Below, in pieces: positions 17,163 to 24,659 of a DNA stretch of 64,000 nt. Source of the DNA: JAGWBD01 sp965197455 (GTDB taxonomy: Bacteria; Chloroflexota; Anaerolineae; Aggregatilineales; Phototrophicaceae); the NCBI GenBank assembly GCA_965197455.1, contig OZ240208.1, positions 2,108,001 through 2,172,000 on the forward strand. Reading direction: 5' to 3'. Each line of letters begins with the position of its first letter. The first letter of the stretch is position 1. Both the position numbers and the translations under genes were made by a program. The notes beneath the pieces were generated by a model. The model was given only the letters and a program-made list of their open reading frames with translations, was not told where the DNA came from and made no database searches.

Positions 17163-17963
17163 ATGCCCGCCAGCGATCCGCAATCCCTCTCGCGTGAGCG
17201 CTACAGCCGTTTCGCCGCGGCCTATGTACACAGCCAGACCCACGCCAGCGGCCCGGACCTCGCGCGCCTGGTCATGATGGCGCAGCCCGAGGCACACTGG
17301 CGCGTCCTCGATATCGCCACTGGCGGCGGCCACACTGCCCTGACCTTCGCGCCGCATGTCGCCAGCGTCGTCGCCAGCGACCTGACCCCCGCCATGCTGC
17401 AGGAGGCCGAGGCCCACATCCGCGCGCAAGGCGTGCACAACGTGACCTACCGCGAGGCGGCGGCCACCGACCTGCCTTTCCCCGACGAGTCCTTCGAGCT
17501 GGTCACCTGCCGTATCGCCGCGCACCACTTCCCGGACGCGCAACGCTTCATGCACGAGAGCGCGCGTGTGCTGCGCCCGGGCGGGCTGCTGCTGTTGCAG
17601 GACCAGATGCTGCCCGTGCACCGACCCTCCGCCCGCTGGATCGACAACTTCGAAAGGCTGCGCGACCCCTCACACAATTGCGCCTTCAGCGAGAAGGGCT
17701 GGCGCGCCATGCTCGCCCGCGCCGGACTGCGCGTGGAGCAAAATGCGCAGGTTGCCAAGCGTCAAAACCTGCACACCTGGGCGCAGCGTCAGGGCAATGA
17801 CGCCGCCGCCATCGCGCGCCTGCAAGCGCTGCTGCGCGACGCGCCGACGCAGGCCGCGCTCTGGGCCGCGCCGCGCGACGTGGGCAGCCCCGAATGCACC
17901 TTCACCATCCGCCAGATCCAGCTGGCAGGCCGGAAGCCGGCAGACGAAGATAGCACCACATGA
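17163..17963 (+). CDS. SAM-dependent methyltransferase, UbiE-like
   Basis: 266 residues. The S-adenosylmethionine site is visible as VLDIATGGGHTAL (motif I, about residues 49-61), then ASDLTPAMLQEAE (motif post-I Asp) and TDLPFPDESFELV (motif II), followed by the 'ARVLRPGGLLLL' strand. The length and motifs fit small-molecule (ubiquinone/menaquinone-like or sterol-like) C- or O-methyltransferases; the substrate is not evident. The start is fixed by AAGGAG six bases ahead of ATG 17163; an upstream frame open to 15147 is antisense to pcrA. A TACACT element at 17123-17128 may be its -10. Confidence 0.82.
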   Translation: MPASDPQSLSRERYSRFAAAYVHSQTHASGPDLARLVMMAQPEAHWRVLDIATGGGHTALTFAPHVASVVASDLTPAMLQEAEAHIRAQGVHNVTYREAAATDLPFPDESFELVTCRIAAHHFPDAQRFMHESARVLRPGGLLLLQDQMLPVHRPSARWIDNFERLRDPSHNCAFSEKGWRAMLARAGLRVEQNAQVAKRQNLHTWAQRQGNDAAAIARLQALLRDAPTQAALWAAPRDVGSPECTFTIRQIQLAGRKPADEDSTT

Positions 17964-18014
17964 ACAAACCAGGCGCGCCAGCCAACATGACGGGGGAGTC
18001 GCGCTGAGACGTGC

Positions 18015-18407
18015 TCAGGCGGCCGCGACGGGAATCCCGACCTGCTCTACACGCACGATTCCGAAGATCACCAGCGCCAGCACGACCACGATCAGCAGCA
18101 GGCTGACCAGCGGACGCGCAGCGCGGCGCCCGCCGAAGATGTGCGTCAGGGCCATCGCCACAGTCATGATCAGAATGTGCTCGAGACGCCCCGGCCATTC
18201 GCCAATGGGATATTTAACGACCAGCAGGAGGACTCCCACCAGCCACTGCAGGGTGATGATGATGCGGAAGAGCAGCATCGCGATGCGGTTGAGCATCCCG
18301 CCGCCGCCGCGCATGGCGCGCAACGCCACGATGAGCGCGAAGACCGTCACGGCGATCAGCAGCCAGCGCAACCCGGAGTGCGCCTCCAGCAGAACTACAG
18401 GGTCCAT
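18015..18407 (-). CDS. Four-segment membrane protein with HSGLRW motif
   Basis: 130 residues with four membrane segments. The N-terminus has EAHSGLRWLLIAV, a pattern seen in a family of small cytochrome-b-like or uncharacterised membrane proteins. The central His residues (HILIMTVAMALTHIFGG) could be ligands, but the function is not known. It is a single gene, preceded by a TATAAT element and convergent with the methyltransferase gene. Confidence 0.6.
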   Translation of the reverse strand: MDPVVLLEAHSGLRWLLIAVTVFALIVALRAMRGGGGMLNRIAMLLFRIIITLQWLVGVLLLVVKYPIGEWPGRLEHILIMTVAMALTHIFGGRRAARPLVSLLLIVVVLALVIFGIVRVEQVGIPVAAA

Positions 18408-18439
18408 ATCGTTCCGCTCCCGCTCACAAGTCGCCGCTC

Positions 18440-18445
18440 ATTATA
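18440..18445 (-). promoter_or_regulatory. Putative -10 element of the HSGLRW membrane protein
   Basis: TATAAT on the reverse strand, 33 bases ahead of the ATG at 18407; it sits just beyond the end of the nuclease gene, in the only spacer available. Confidence 0.45.
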
Positions 18446-18459
18446 GCGCAGCCCGAGCG

Positions 18460-19410
18460 TCAGTAGCGGTTGTAGGAGTCGCGCGGCAGGGGCCTGGCTT
18501 TCTCCAGATCGGCGCGGTCGCGGATGATGAATGTCCGGTAAAGCGATGCAAATTGTGTCAAGCTTGTAAAGCCTTCCTCAAGCGGCGTGGACTGGGTGCG
18601 TTCCAGTACGTCCACTCGTATCCCTGACGTGATGTTTGGCCGCACGGCGGCAAAGACCGGTGGCCACTTGAGCCTGACATCTGCGTCTGTCATGCGCCGA
18701 AACGAGAATTGCGTCGAGAACACATCGACCCGCATCTTTCCCAGCGTCTGCGCGAACTCCAGTAGTTCATGGAACAGCGCGCGCACTTCCTCGCTTGTCC
18801 TGTCCCAGTTCCGGTACTTGCTGAAATCCGCGTGTTCGAGAGTCGACACGGGTGTTACCTGTTTGGGTGCAGGCAGCGGAACTTGAGACGGAGGTGTTGG
18901 CAACGTTGAGACTGATTCTTCCTTACCACCATGCACCCACTCCAGCGCAAAATCTTGCTCACCGAAACGCCGGTAACACAGCAGTTCGATATTCTGCACA
19001 GTTTGTGCTGCATCGACTTGCATGTCCCTGAAATCACTCGCAATGATTAGCAGTCGCGGCGACCAGACAATGTGCCTTGCTCGCTCGTTGTCTAATTTAT
19101 CTATTACTAACAGTTTGAATTCCGCACGGTTGCGCGACAACCAGCCCAGATAACCTAACCCCTGACCAATAACATTTTTGTCTGTGTCACGCTTGTACTC
19201 AATGATCACCGGACGACCAGCATCATCGATACCGAGCGTGTCGATTTCTCCACTGTCAGTGCGATGTTTGCGCTTGAGAAAATGCACATCAAGAAAGTCA
19301 TGCAAATGCTGTTCGAGCAGGTCCTGCAGCTCCTCCTCATAGCTAAACAGGCTGGCCGGCAGACGTTCAACCTGATCGTCCGCCAGGTGAAACAGGCGCA
19401 GTTTATTCAT
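18460..19410 (-). CDS. Orphan PD-(D/E)XK nuclease, NucS-like domain plus DUF5655-like C-terminus
   Basis: 316 residues. The N-terminal half has a PD-(D/E)XK nuclease core: GEIDTLGIDDAGRPVIIEYKR with Asp57, Glu71 and Lys73, as in NucS/DUF91 enzymes. A Gln in VIGQGLGYLGWL follows in the usual place. The last 110 residues match the DUF5655-type domain (PLEEGFTS...RDSY) that is also present in the nuclease at 21022-22146. The ATG overlaps the deoC stop codon (TGATG) and has GTGAGGAGG ahead, so it is read from the deoC transcript although base composition is visibly AT-richer than deoC. It may act on DNA mismatches or foreign DNA; this is an inference. Confidence 0.65.
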   Translation of the reverse strand: MNKLRLFHLADDQVERLPASLFSYEEELQDLLEQHLHDFLDVHFLKRKHRTDSGEIDTLGIDDAGRPVIIEYKRDTDKNVIGQGLGYLGWLSRNRAEFKLLVIDKLDNERARHIVWSPRLLIIASDFRDMQVDAAQTVQNIELLCYRRFGEQDFALEWVHGGKEESVSTLPTPPSQVPLPAPKQVTPVSTLEHADFSKYRNWDRTSEEVRALFHELLEFAQTLGKMRVDVFSTQFSFRRMTDADVRLKWPPVFAAVRPNITSGIRVDVLERTQSTPLEEGFTSLTQFASLYRTFIIRDRADLEKARPLPRDSYNRY

Positions 19411-20207
19411 CAATACCCCTCCTCACCCCGCTCCCCACGCACAATCGCGACGCCCGCGCTGGCCCCGATGCGCGTCGCGCCGGCCGCCACCACAGCCTGC
19501 GCGTCCGCCAGCGTACGCACCCCACCTGAAGCCTTCACGCCCACATCCGGCCCCACCACGCGCCGCATCAGCGCAATGTCCGCCACCGTCGCGCCGCCGC
19601 CGCCGAAGCCGGTGCTGCTCTTCACGAAGTCCGCGCCCGCCGCGCAACTCACGACGCAGGCGATCACCTTCTCCTCGTCGCTGAGCAGGGCCGTCTCCAG
19701 AATCACCTTGCAGGGCACCTCCTGCGCGTGACAGGCCACGACGACCGCGCCGATGTCGCGCAGCAGCGCCTGCAGGTCGCGGTCCTTGAGCGCGCCAATG
19801 TTCAGCACCATGTCGATCTCGCCGGCGCCGGCCGCAATGGCCAGCCGCGCCTCGCCGGCCTTCGCCTCCGGCATCGAGGCGCCCAGCGGAAAGCCCACCA
19901 CCGCGCAGACCGCGATCTCGCTGCCGCGCAGCAGCTCGGCCGCCAGCGCCACCCGTGCGCTGTTGACGCACACGGTCGCGAAGTGATACTCGCGCGCCTC
20001 CTGGCAGAGCTGCGTGATCTGTTCCGCGCTGGCCTCCGGCTTGAGCAGGGTGTGGTCGATCAGCCGCGCCACATTCTGTTCAGCAGAGCCACGCCCGGCG
20101 AGCATGGCGCTGTGAGCTTCATCTTCCGTTGCCATGACGGTCTGTAGCTGTCGTCGGGTCTCCGCCACCAGACGCTCAATGTCGGAGTCTGCCAGAACCT
20201 GTGCCAT
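19410..20207 (-). CDS. deoC: Deoxyribose-phosphate aldolase
   Basis: 265 residues. The Schiff-base lysine is in DFVKSSTGFGGGG and the second catalytic Lys in GVKASGGVR, in a class I aldolase fold. The N-terminal RLIDHTLLKPEA and the CAVVGFPLGA block complete the family pattern. The enzyme splits 2-deoxyribose-5-phosphate into glyceraldehyde-3-phosphate and acetaldehyde in deoxynucleoside catabolism. I place the start at ATG 20207 with an AAGGGG element; an upstream extension to 20330 overlaps the divergent promoter. It is followed by, and overlaps, the nuclease gene. Other deo genes are absent from the window. Confidence 0.92.
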   Translation of the reverse strand: MAQVLADSDIERLVAETRRQLQTVMATEDEAHSAMLAGRGSAEQNVARLIDHTLLKPEASAEQITQLCQEAREYHFATVCVNSARVALAAELLRGSEIAVCAVVGFPLGASMPEAKAGEARLAIAAGAGEIDMVLNIGALKDRDLQALLRDIGAVVVACHAQEVPCKVILETALLSDEEKVIACVVSCAAGADFVKSSTGFGGGGATVADIALMRRVVGPDVGVKASGGVRTLADAQAVVAAGATRIGASAGVAIVRGERGEEGY

Positions 20208-20263
20208 AATCCCCTTCGCCTTCCGCCGCTTCGGCCGCTGCGAGTATAGCAAGGGGCCTGTGC

Positions 20264-20269
20264 TATAGT
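20264..20269 (+). promoter_or_regulatory. Putative -10 element of the glycosyltransferase gene
   Basis: TATAGT, 32 bases ahead of the chosen GTG at 20302. It is only about 11 bases ahead of the alternative ATG at 20281, which is one reason to prefer the GTG. Confidence 0.4.
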
Positions 20270-20301
20270 GTGCGCCTGACATGCGACAGGAGACTGCGAC
20301 C

Positions 20302-21015
20302 GTGGCGAACGACCCCGCGCGCCGGCTCACGCTGGCGGTGATCGTCCCCTGTTACAACGAGGCCAGCAGCATCGGGCAGGCCCTGCAGCGCGTGCTGGAT
20401 GTGAGCCTGGCCGACGAAATCATCGTCGTCGACGACGGTTCAACCGACGGCACGCGTGACATCCTGGCGCGCATCGTGGACGCAGGCCACCCGGGTCTGC
20501 AGGTGCTGCTGCTGGAGCGCAACCAGGGCAAGGGCGCCGCGCTGCGCCGCGGTTTCGCCGCCGCCAGCACTGATCTGCTGCTGGTCCAGGACGCCGACAT
20601 GGAATACGACCCGCGCGACTATCCCGCGCTGTTAAAGCCGCTGCAGGAGGGTATCGCCAGCGTGGTCTACGGCTCGCGTTTTCTGGGCGGCCCGCGCAAG
20701 GCCATGTACTTCTGGAACATGATCGCCAACAAGTGCCTGACCCTGCTGACCAATATCCTCTACAACGCCATCCTCAGCGACATGATGACCTGCTACAAGG
20801 TCTTCCGGCGCGAGCTGGTGGCGGACATGACGCTGCGCGCCAACGGCTTTGACTTTGAACCGGAGATTACGGCGAAGGTGCTGAAGCGCGGCATCCACAT
20901 CTACGAGGTGCCGATCTCCTACAACGGCCGCGAGTGGGGCGAGGGCAAGAAAATCCGCGCCCTGGATTCGTTGCCGGTGATGTGGACGTTGCTGAAGTAC
21001 CGCTTCGTGGATTAG
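20302..21015 (+). CDS. Glycosyltransferase family 2, dolichol-phosphate mannosyltransferase-like
   Basis: 237 residues, GT-A fold. IVPCYNEASS, VVDDGSTDGT and the metal-binding DAD in VQDADMEYDP are visible in order, then GSRFLGG and the terminal part with EWGEGKKI. These features match DPM1-like or polyprenyl-phosphate glycosyltransferases that load a sugar onto a membrane lipid; no C-terminal membrane segment is obvious. The GTG at 20302 is chosen because AGGAG lies nine bases ahead and a TATAGT -10 sits 32 bases ahead; an ATG at 20281 is the alternative. Divergent from deoC and convergent, 6 bases apart, with the second nuclease. Confidence 0.82.
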   Translation: MANDPARRLTLAVIVPCYNEASSIGQALQRVLDVSLADEIIVVDDGSTDGTRDILARIVDAGHPGLQVLLLERNQGKGAALRRGFAAASTDLLLVQDADMEYDPRDYPALLKPLQEGIASVVYGSRFLGGPRKAMYFWNMIANKCLTLLTNILYNAILSDMMTCYKVFRRELVADMTLRANGFDFEPEITAKVLKRGIHIYEVPISYNGREWGEGKKIRALDSLPVMWTLLKYRFVD

Positions 21016-21021
21016 GCGCGC

Positions 21022-22146
21022 TCAGCCGGCCTCTTCATAGCTGCGCTGGATCAGCGGTTTGGCCCGCTCCAGGTCGTCCTGGTTGCGGATGTAGACATGG
21101 AGTGTATAAGGAGCATGTCCGTCAAGATGGCTGATGTCGCTTGTAAATCCCTCTTCCAGAGAGACAGTCTTTAGATTAAGTTTTAGTTGGACTAACAAGA
21201 ATGTCTCACGCGACTTTGGCCAAATATAAAGCAAATTATATCGTCCAGTCCGATTTCGCTTTACCGAGAATCCTTGCGTGATTGGCTTCACCCACACTTC
21301 TTCGTTCAATGCATTTACGTAGTCACATAATTCCCCAAATAACTTGAACAGAACCTTGTTTGACACAAGCTGGTTCCACCCATAGTACACACTGAAGTCT
21401 GGCGCATCAGGTGTAGGCAATGATTCATCATCGTCATTATCATTCTGAGCTGTCTCAATTCCCTGAAACTTGTCAAGCGCCCTCTTCGTGAGTTGTGTTA
21501 CGCGTGTCCACTCTGCCCGACTCTGATGACCTTTTCCCAGAACGCCTTTCGCCAGAAGCCTGACCAGGTCCCTGGATGGAGACGCGAACTCGCGGGCGAT
21601 GTTGTCCGTGATAATTTGCAGTTCTTTCTGTTCGACCTCTCGCGTATGCACCAGGTCCCAGATTGCCTGCTCGTCAAACCTTGACTTGGCGAAGCGGGAG
21701 ACCTCGGTCACCATGTCATCATTCAGATCGAGCATGTCAACCACGAGGAAGGGAGATTCATCCATCACGTTGCTTTTGCGCAGGTCAGTGAAGAACTGAT
21801 ACTCGACACCATTGGTCAGGATGGCGAAGCGGGCATCGGTGACCGCGTAGTAGCGAATGAGTTGCGACAGATGTCCCTTGCCAAGTGATACACCTGCGCT
21901 TTTACATTCCACAAGAATGGATGGACGTCCGTCCTTCACGATGGCGTAGTCAACTTTTTCACTTTGCCTTACGCCTGCGTCGGCGGTGAACTCGGGAATC
22001 ACCTCATCAGGTTCATGAATGTCGTATCCAAGAGCGGCAATGAATGGCATTACCAGCGATGTTTTGGTTGCTTCCTCGGTGCGCACCTGATTCCGGCGAC
22101 GCTTCACACTCCTTGCCAGTTTCTGGATCTGTTCAGCATAATCCAT
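21022..22146 (-). CDS. Orphan nuclease: HsdR-N-like domain plus DUF5655-like C-terminus
   Basis: 374 residues. The N-terminal 150 residues match the type I restriction HSDR N-terminal (COG4748-like) nuclease fold: EKVDYAIVKDGRPSILVECK, with Asp66, Glu80 and Lys82, then LSQLIRYYAV and ILTNGVEYQFFTDL. No helicase, HsdM or HsdS gene is present, so it is a stand-alone protein. The C-terminal 110 residues (SLEEGFTSDISHL ... IQRSYEEA) resemble those of the nuclease at 18460-19410. The gene is clearly AT-richer than its neighbours, as if acquired later. A TATAGT element at 22185-22190 (reverse strand) lies 38 bases ahead. Role in DNA repair or defence is an inference. Confidence 0.62.
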   Translation of the reverse strand: MDYAEQIQKLARSVKRRRNQVRTEEATKTSLVMPFIAALGYDIHEPDEVIPEFTADAGVRQSEKVDYAIVKDGRPSILVECKSAGVSLGKGHLSQLIRYYAVTDARFAILTNGVEYQFFTDLRKSNVMDESPFLVVDMLDLNDDMVTEVSRFAKSRFDEQAIWDLVHTREVEQKELQIITDNIAREFASPSRDLVRLLAKGVLGKGHQSRAEWTRVTQLTKRALDKFQGIETAQNDNDDDESLPTPDAPDFSVYYGWNQLVSNKVLFKLFGELCDYVNALNEEVWVKPITQGFSVKRNRTGRYNLLYIWPKSRETFLLVQLKLNLKTVSLEEGFTSDISHLDGHAPYTLHVYIRNQDDLERAKPLIQRSYEEAG

Positions 22147-22184
22147 GATTATCTTGCGCTTTCGCCAACGCTTTGCCAGCGCAG

Positions 22185-22190
22185 ACTATA
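22185..22190 (-). promoter_or_regulatory. Putative -10 element of the HsdR-N-like nuclease gene
   Basis: TATAGT on the reverse strand, 38 bases ahead of the ATG at 22146. Confidence 0.35.
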
Positions 22191-22218
22191 GCACGGGGCA
22201 AGATTCACGCAGGCAGAA

Positions 22219-22490
22219 CTAGCCACCACCCACCTCCCGCAACCGCACCGGCGTAACCTCCCCGCCCTCCGCCACCAGCTCCGCGCGCAACACCTGCACG
22301 TCCGCGCGCAGCCGCGCCACGTCCAGCCCCTGACATTCATCCGGCAGCTCGCGCAGCCACTGCGCGCTGCGCAGCAGCAGCTTCAGCGCCCCGCGCCGGT
22401 TGCCGCGCTGCACCTGGTTCAGCGCCACCATCCACAACCTTACCGGCGCGACCGCACCACCCTCCACCAAACAGCTCCGCGCGCAGCCGC
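22219..22490 (-). pseudogene. Broken copies of the DUF309 gene 3' end
   Basis: The segment encodes GNRRGALKLLLRSAQWLREL and the following residues almost identically to the C-terminal part of the intact DUF309 gene at 24660-25421, on the same strand. It lacks the N-terminal two-thirds. At its upstream side (about 22440-22490) a second short piece of the same gene tail (coding EGGAVAPVRL) is joined, so two partial copies are fused head to tail. Remaining open frame is 83 codons with no ribosome binding site. A further piece of the tail recurs at about 23558-23606. This is debris of repeated tandem duplication rather than a gene. Confidence 0.75.
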
Positions 22491-22491
22491 G

Positions 22492-23460
22492 CTAATTCCA
22501 CCACTGATATTCCGGCTTGTGGATGTTTGCGAGCACGTGTCGCATCGACGAAACAAAACCAAGACGATCACCAGGATCAATTGCTGCAACTGCTTCAATT
22601 TGTACTCGCAAGCACGCGGTTTCCCCCTCCTGCCCCCCGGTAATCAACCCGGCTTTGGATCGGTGTACATGGCAGGCCTCATGAACCATCGAGCCGGCCT
22701 GCCAGATTACGGCCCGTTCACCAGAGGAACTAAAGGCACGGCTGTGGGATACAGTCCATGTCCTTGATCTCGAGCGTACGGACGACCTGTTCCCCTCCGG
22801 GATCAGTCGGATCTTGTCCAGGTTGTCGATCGCGTACGCATACCACGCCGGAGCCCTGTCCCTCAGCACATTAATTGCTGCTTTCATCAGGGAGAGAAAA
22901 TCTGCCGGCCCCTCGATTAGCAACCCCTCAGGCACATCACAGTGGTCAATCTGATAGGCAGCATACCCTTTTGCCCATTCCTGGTCGGTATTGCATTGCC
23001 AATCCAGGTAACAACAGTTATCAATTTGAGATTGATCAGTACTCGCGGGCTGCGAGGATATTTCCGGCCGGGATTGTAATGGCGCATTGCACTGATTGTT
23101 CTGAAAGGCCCAGTATCCGCTCGTCCATTCCGCGTCGCTATTGCATTGCCGATCAACGAAACAACAGTTGTCAATTTGAGATGATTGTGGCTGAGATTGT
23201 GTCTGGTCGCTGCGGGTGTAACTGACCCAGTCCGCCATCCACACCTCGTTTCCGTTTCTGTTGATCTGCAGCCATCGGTTAAACTCGCCGACGACTTGCA
23301 GGACTGTGCCTGACGGGACCGTTTCAACGATATCGCCCGTGAGACCCGGCGCATCCCTCAAATTGATTCTGCCATTTGTGCGAATGGAATATTCCTGCGC
23401 CAGTGCCACATTGCACAGAACAAACAAGGCTGTCATTACTGCAAGCAATGTGGATTTCAC
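22492..23460 (-). CDS. Secreted SH3 / Cys-repeat / zincin-like protein, copy A
   Basis: 322 residues. A signal peptide (residues 1-22, ending ALAQ) is followed by a bacterial SH3 domain (about 25-82, with INLRDAPG), then two copies of a cysteine-rich repeat with DNCC, QCN-x-D and EW-x-x-GY (about 96-125 and 146-175). The C-terminal domain (about 180-322) carries VHEACHVH at 259-266, an HExxH zinc-peptidase motif, with an acidic EGE at 278-280 as a candidate third ligand. The gene is AT-richer than its neighbours. The 5' flank and first 170 codons are nearly identical to copy B, while the C-terminal domain is much more divergent. A TATAGT -10 is at 23539-23544. No known family was recognised for the whole protein. 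Confidence 0.65.
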   Translation of the reverse strand: MKSTLLAVMTALFVLCNVALAQEYSIRTNGRINLRDAPGLTGDIVETVPSGTVLQVVGEFNRWLQINRNGNEVWMADWVSYTRSDQTQSQPQSSQIDNCCFVDRQCNSDAEWTSGYWAFQNNQCNAPLQSRPEISSQPASTDQSQIDNCCYLDWQCNTDQEWAKGYAAYQIDHCDVPEGLLIEGPADFLSLMKAAINVLRDRAPAWYAYAIDNLDKIRLIPEGNRSSVRSRSRTWTVSHSRAFSSSGERAVIWQAGSMVHEACHVHRSKAGLITGGQEGETACLRVQIEAVAAIDPGDRLGFVSSMRHVLANIHKPEYQWWN

Positions 23461-23606
23461 TGATAAACTCCCGTCAGGTAGGTAAGGCAGTCATCCGCAA
23501 CAGACAGTTTGCGCAAGTTTGCAGGGTCGCGTGAAACGACTATAGCGCCAGCCCAACGGCGTCACCTCACCGCCCTCCACCAACAGCTCCGCGCGCAGCG
23601 GCGCTA
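23461..23606 (-). repeat. Repeated flank between SH3/zincin-like copies A and B
   Basis: Bases 23461-23560 are nearly identical to 24552-24650 (5' flank of copy B), including the TATAGT -10 element and the leader. Bases 23558-23606 are a piece of the DUF309 gene tail, present also at about 22450-22495. Together they show that the repeated unit contains promoter, gene and DUF309 tail. Confidence 0.8.
23539..23544 (-). promoter_or_regulatory. Putative -10 element of SH3/zincin-like copy A
   Basis: TATAGT on the reverse strand, 79 bases ahead of the ATG at 23460; an identical element lies at the same distance ahead of copy B (24630-24635). Confidence 0.35.
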
Positions 23607-24551
23607 ATGCCGCCACCACTGGTATTCCGGATCGTTGATGTTTGCGAGCAAGTGTCGCAGTCCCGGAACATGCCTGTCCTGATAATCGAATACGTCAGTC
23701 GCTTCAATTTGTACTCGCAGACACTCACGTTCCCCTGTCAGATCACCCGGAACAAACCCGGTCACAGCCCGGTTTACATGGCAGGCATCATGAACAATGA
23801 TGCTGGCCAGCCAGAGCACACCTGCAGAAACATGGCCAGGGGTTATACTAAAGACTCCTGTATCCGTATATACGCCCGCACCTTCCTCCTCCGATACCTC
23901 TCTGATCTTGGTCAGTCCGATGATCGAATACGCATACCACTGTGGAGCCCTGTTCTGCAGCAGATCAAGTGCTTCATCTATCAAGAGAACAAAGGCTTGT
24001 GACCCCTCTATTTCCACTCCGCGATGTTTGCATTGATTAATATGAAAGGCAAAGTGCCCGCTGGCCCATTCATCGTCAGTATTGCATTGCCAATTGAGGA
24101 AGCAGCAATTATCAACCAGAGATTGACCAGTACTCGCGGGCTGCGAGGATGTTTCTGGCCGGGTTTGTAATGGCGCAGGGCATTGATTGTTCTGAAAGGC
24201 CCAGTAGCCGCTGGTCCATTCCGCGTCGCTATTGCATTGCCGGTCAACGAAACAACAGTTGTCAATTTGAGATGTTAGTGGCTGAGATTGTGTCTGGTCG
24301 CTGCGGGAAAAACTGACCCAGTCCGCCATCCACACCTCGTTTCCGTTTCTGTTGATCTGCAGCCATCGGTTAAACTCGCCGACGACTTGCAGGACTGTGC
24401 CTGACGGGACCGTTTCAACGATGTTGCCCGTGAGGCCCGGCGCATCCCTCAAATTGATTCTGCCATTTGTGCGAATGGAATATTCCTGCGCCAGTGCCAC
24501 ATTGCACAGAACAAACAAGGCTGTCATTACAGCAAGCAATGTGGATTTCAC
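23604..24551 (-). CDS. Secreted SH3 / Cys-repeat / zincin-like protein, copy B
   Basis: 315 residues with the same architecture as copy A: signal peptide, SH3 domain, two DNCC/QCN repeats and a C-terminal zincin-like domain. The N-terminal 145 residues differ from copy A at only a handful of positions. The C-terminal domain keeps NRAPQWYAYSI, CLRVQIEA and the ending NDPEYQWWRH but is otherwise strongly changed. In the expected metal motif it reads VHDACHVN (HDACH at residues 254-258), so the catalytic Glu of HExxH is Asp. This copy may be inactive or have altered activity. It ends in a TAG that overlaps the DUF309 tail remnant. TATAGT -10 at 24630-24635. Confidence 0.65.
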   Translation of the reverse strand: MKSTLLAVMTALFVLCNVALAQEYSIRTNGRINLRDAPGLTGNIVETVPSGTVLQVVGEFNRWLQINRNGNEVWMADWVSFSRSDQTQSQPLTSQIDNCCFVDRQCNSDAEWTSGYWAFQNNQCPAPLQTRPETSSQPASTGQSLVDNCCFLNWQCNTDDEWASGHFAFHINQCKHRGVEIEGSQAFVLLIDEALDLLQNRAPQWYAYSIIGLTKIREVSEEEGAGVYTDTGVFSITPGHVSAGVLWLASIIVHDACHVNRAVTGFVPGDLTGERECLRVQIEATDVFDYQDRHVPGLRHLLANINDPEYQWWRH

Positions 24552-24659
24552 TGATAAACTCCCGTCAGGTAGGTAAGGCAGTCATCCGCAACAGACAGTT
24601 TGCGCAAGTTTGCAGGGTCGCGTGAAACAACTATAGCGCCAGCCCAGCGGCAGCGCGCG
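24552..24659 (-). repeat. Repeated 5' flank of SH3/zincin-like copy B
   Basis: Bases 24552-24650 match 23461-23560 almost exactly and include a TATAGT -10 element at 24630-24635. The match ends close to the stop codon of the intact DUF309 gene, which is the probable duplication junction. Confidence 0.8.
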
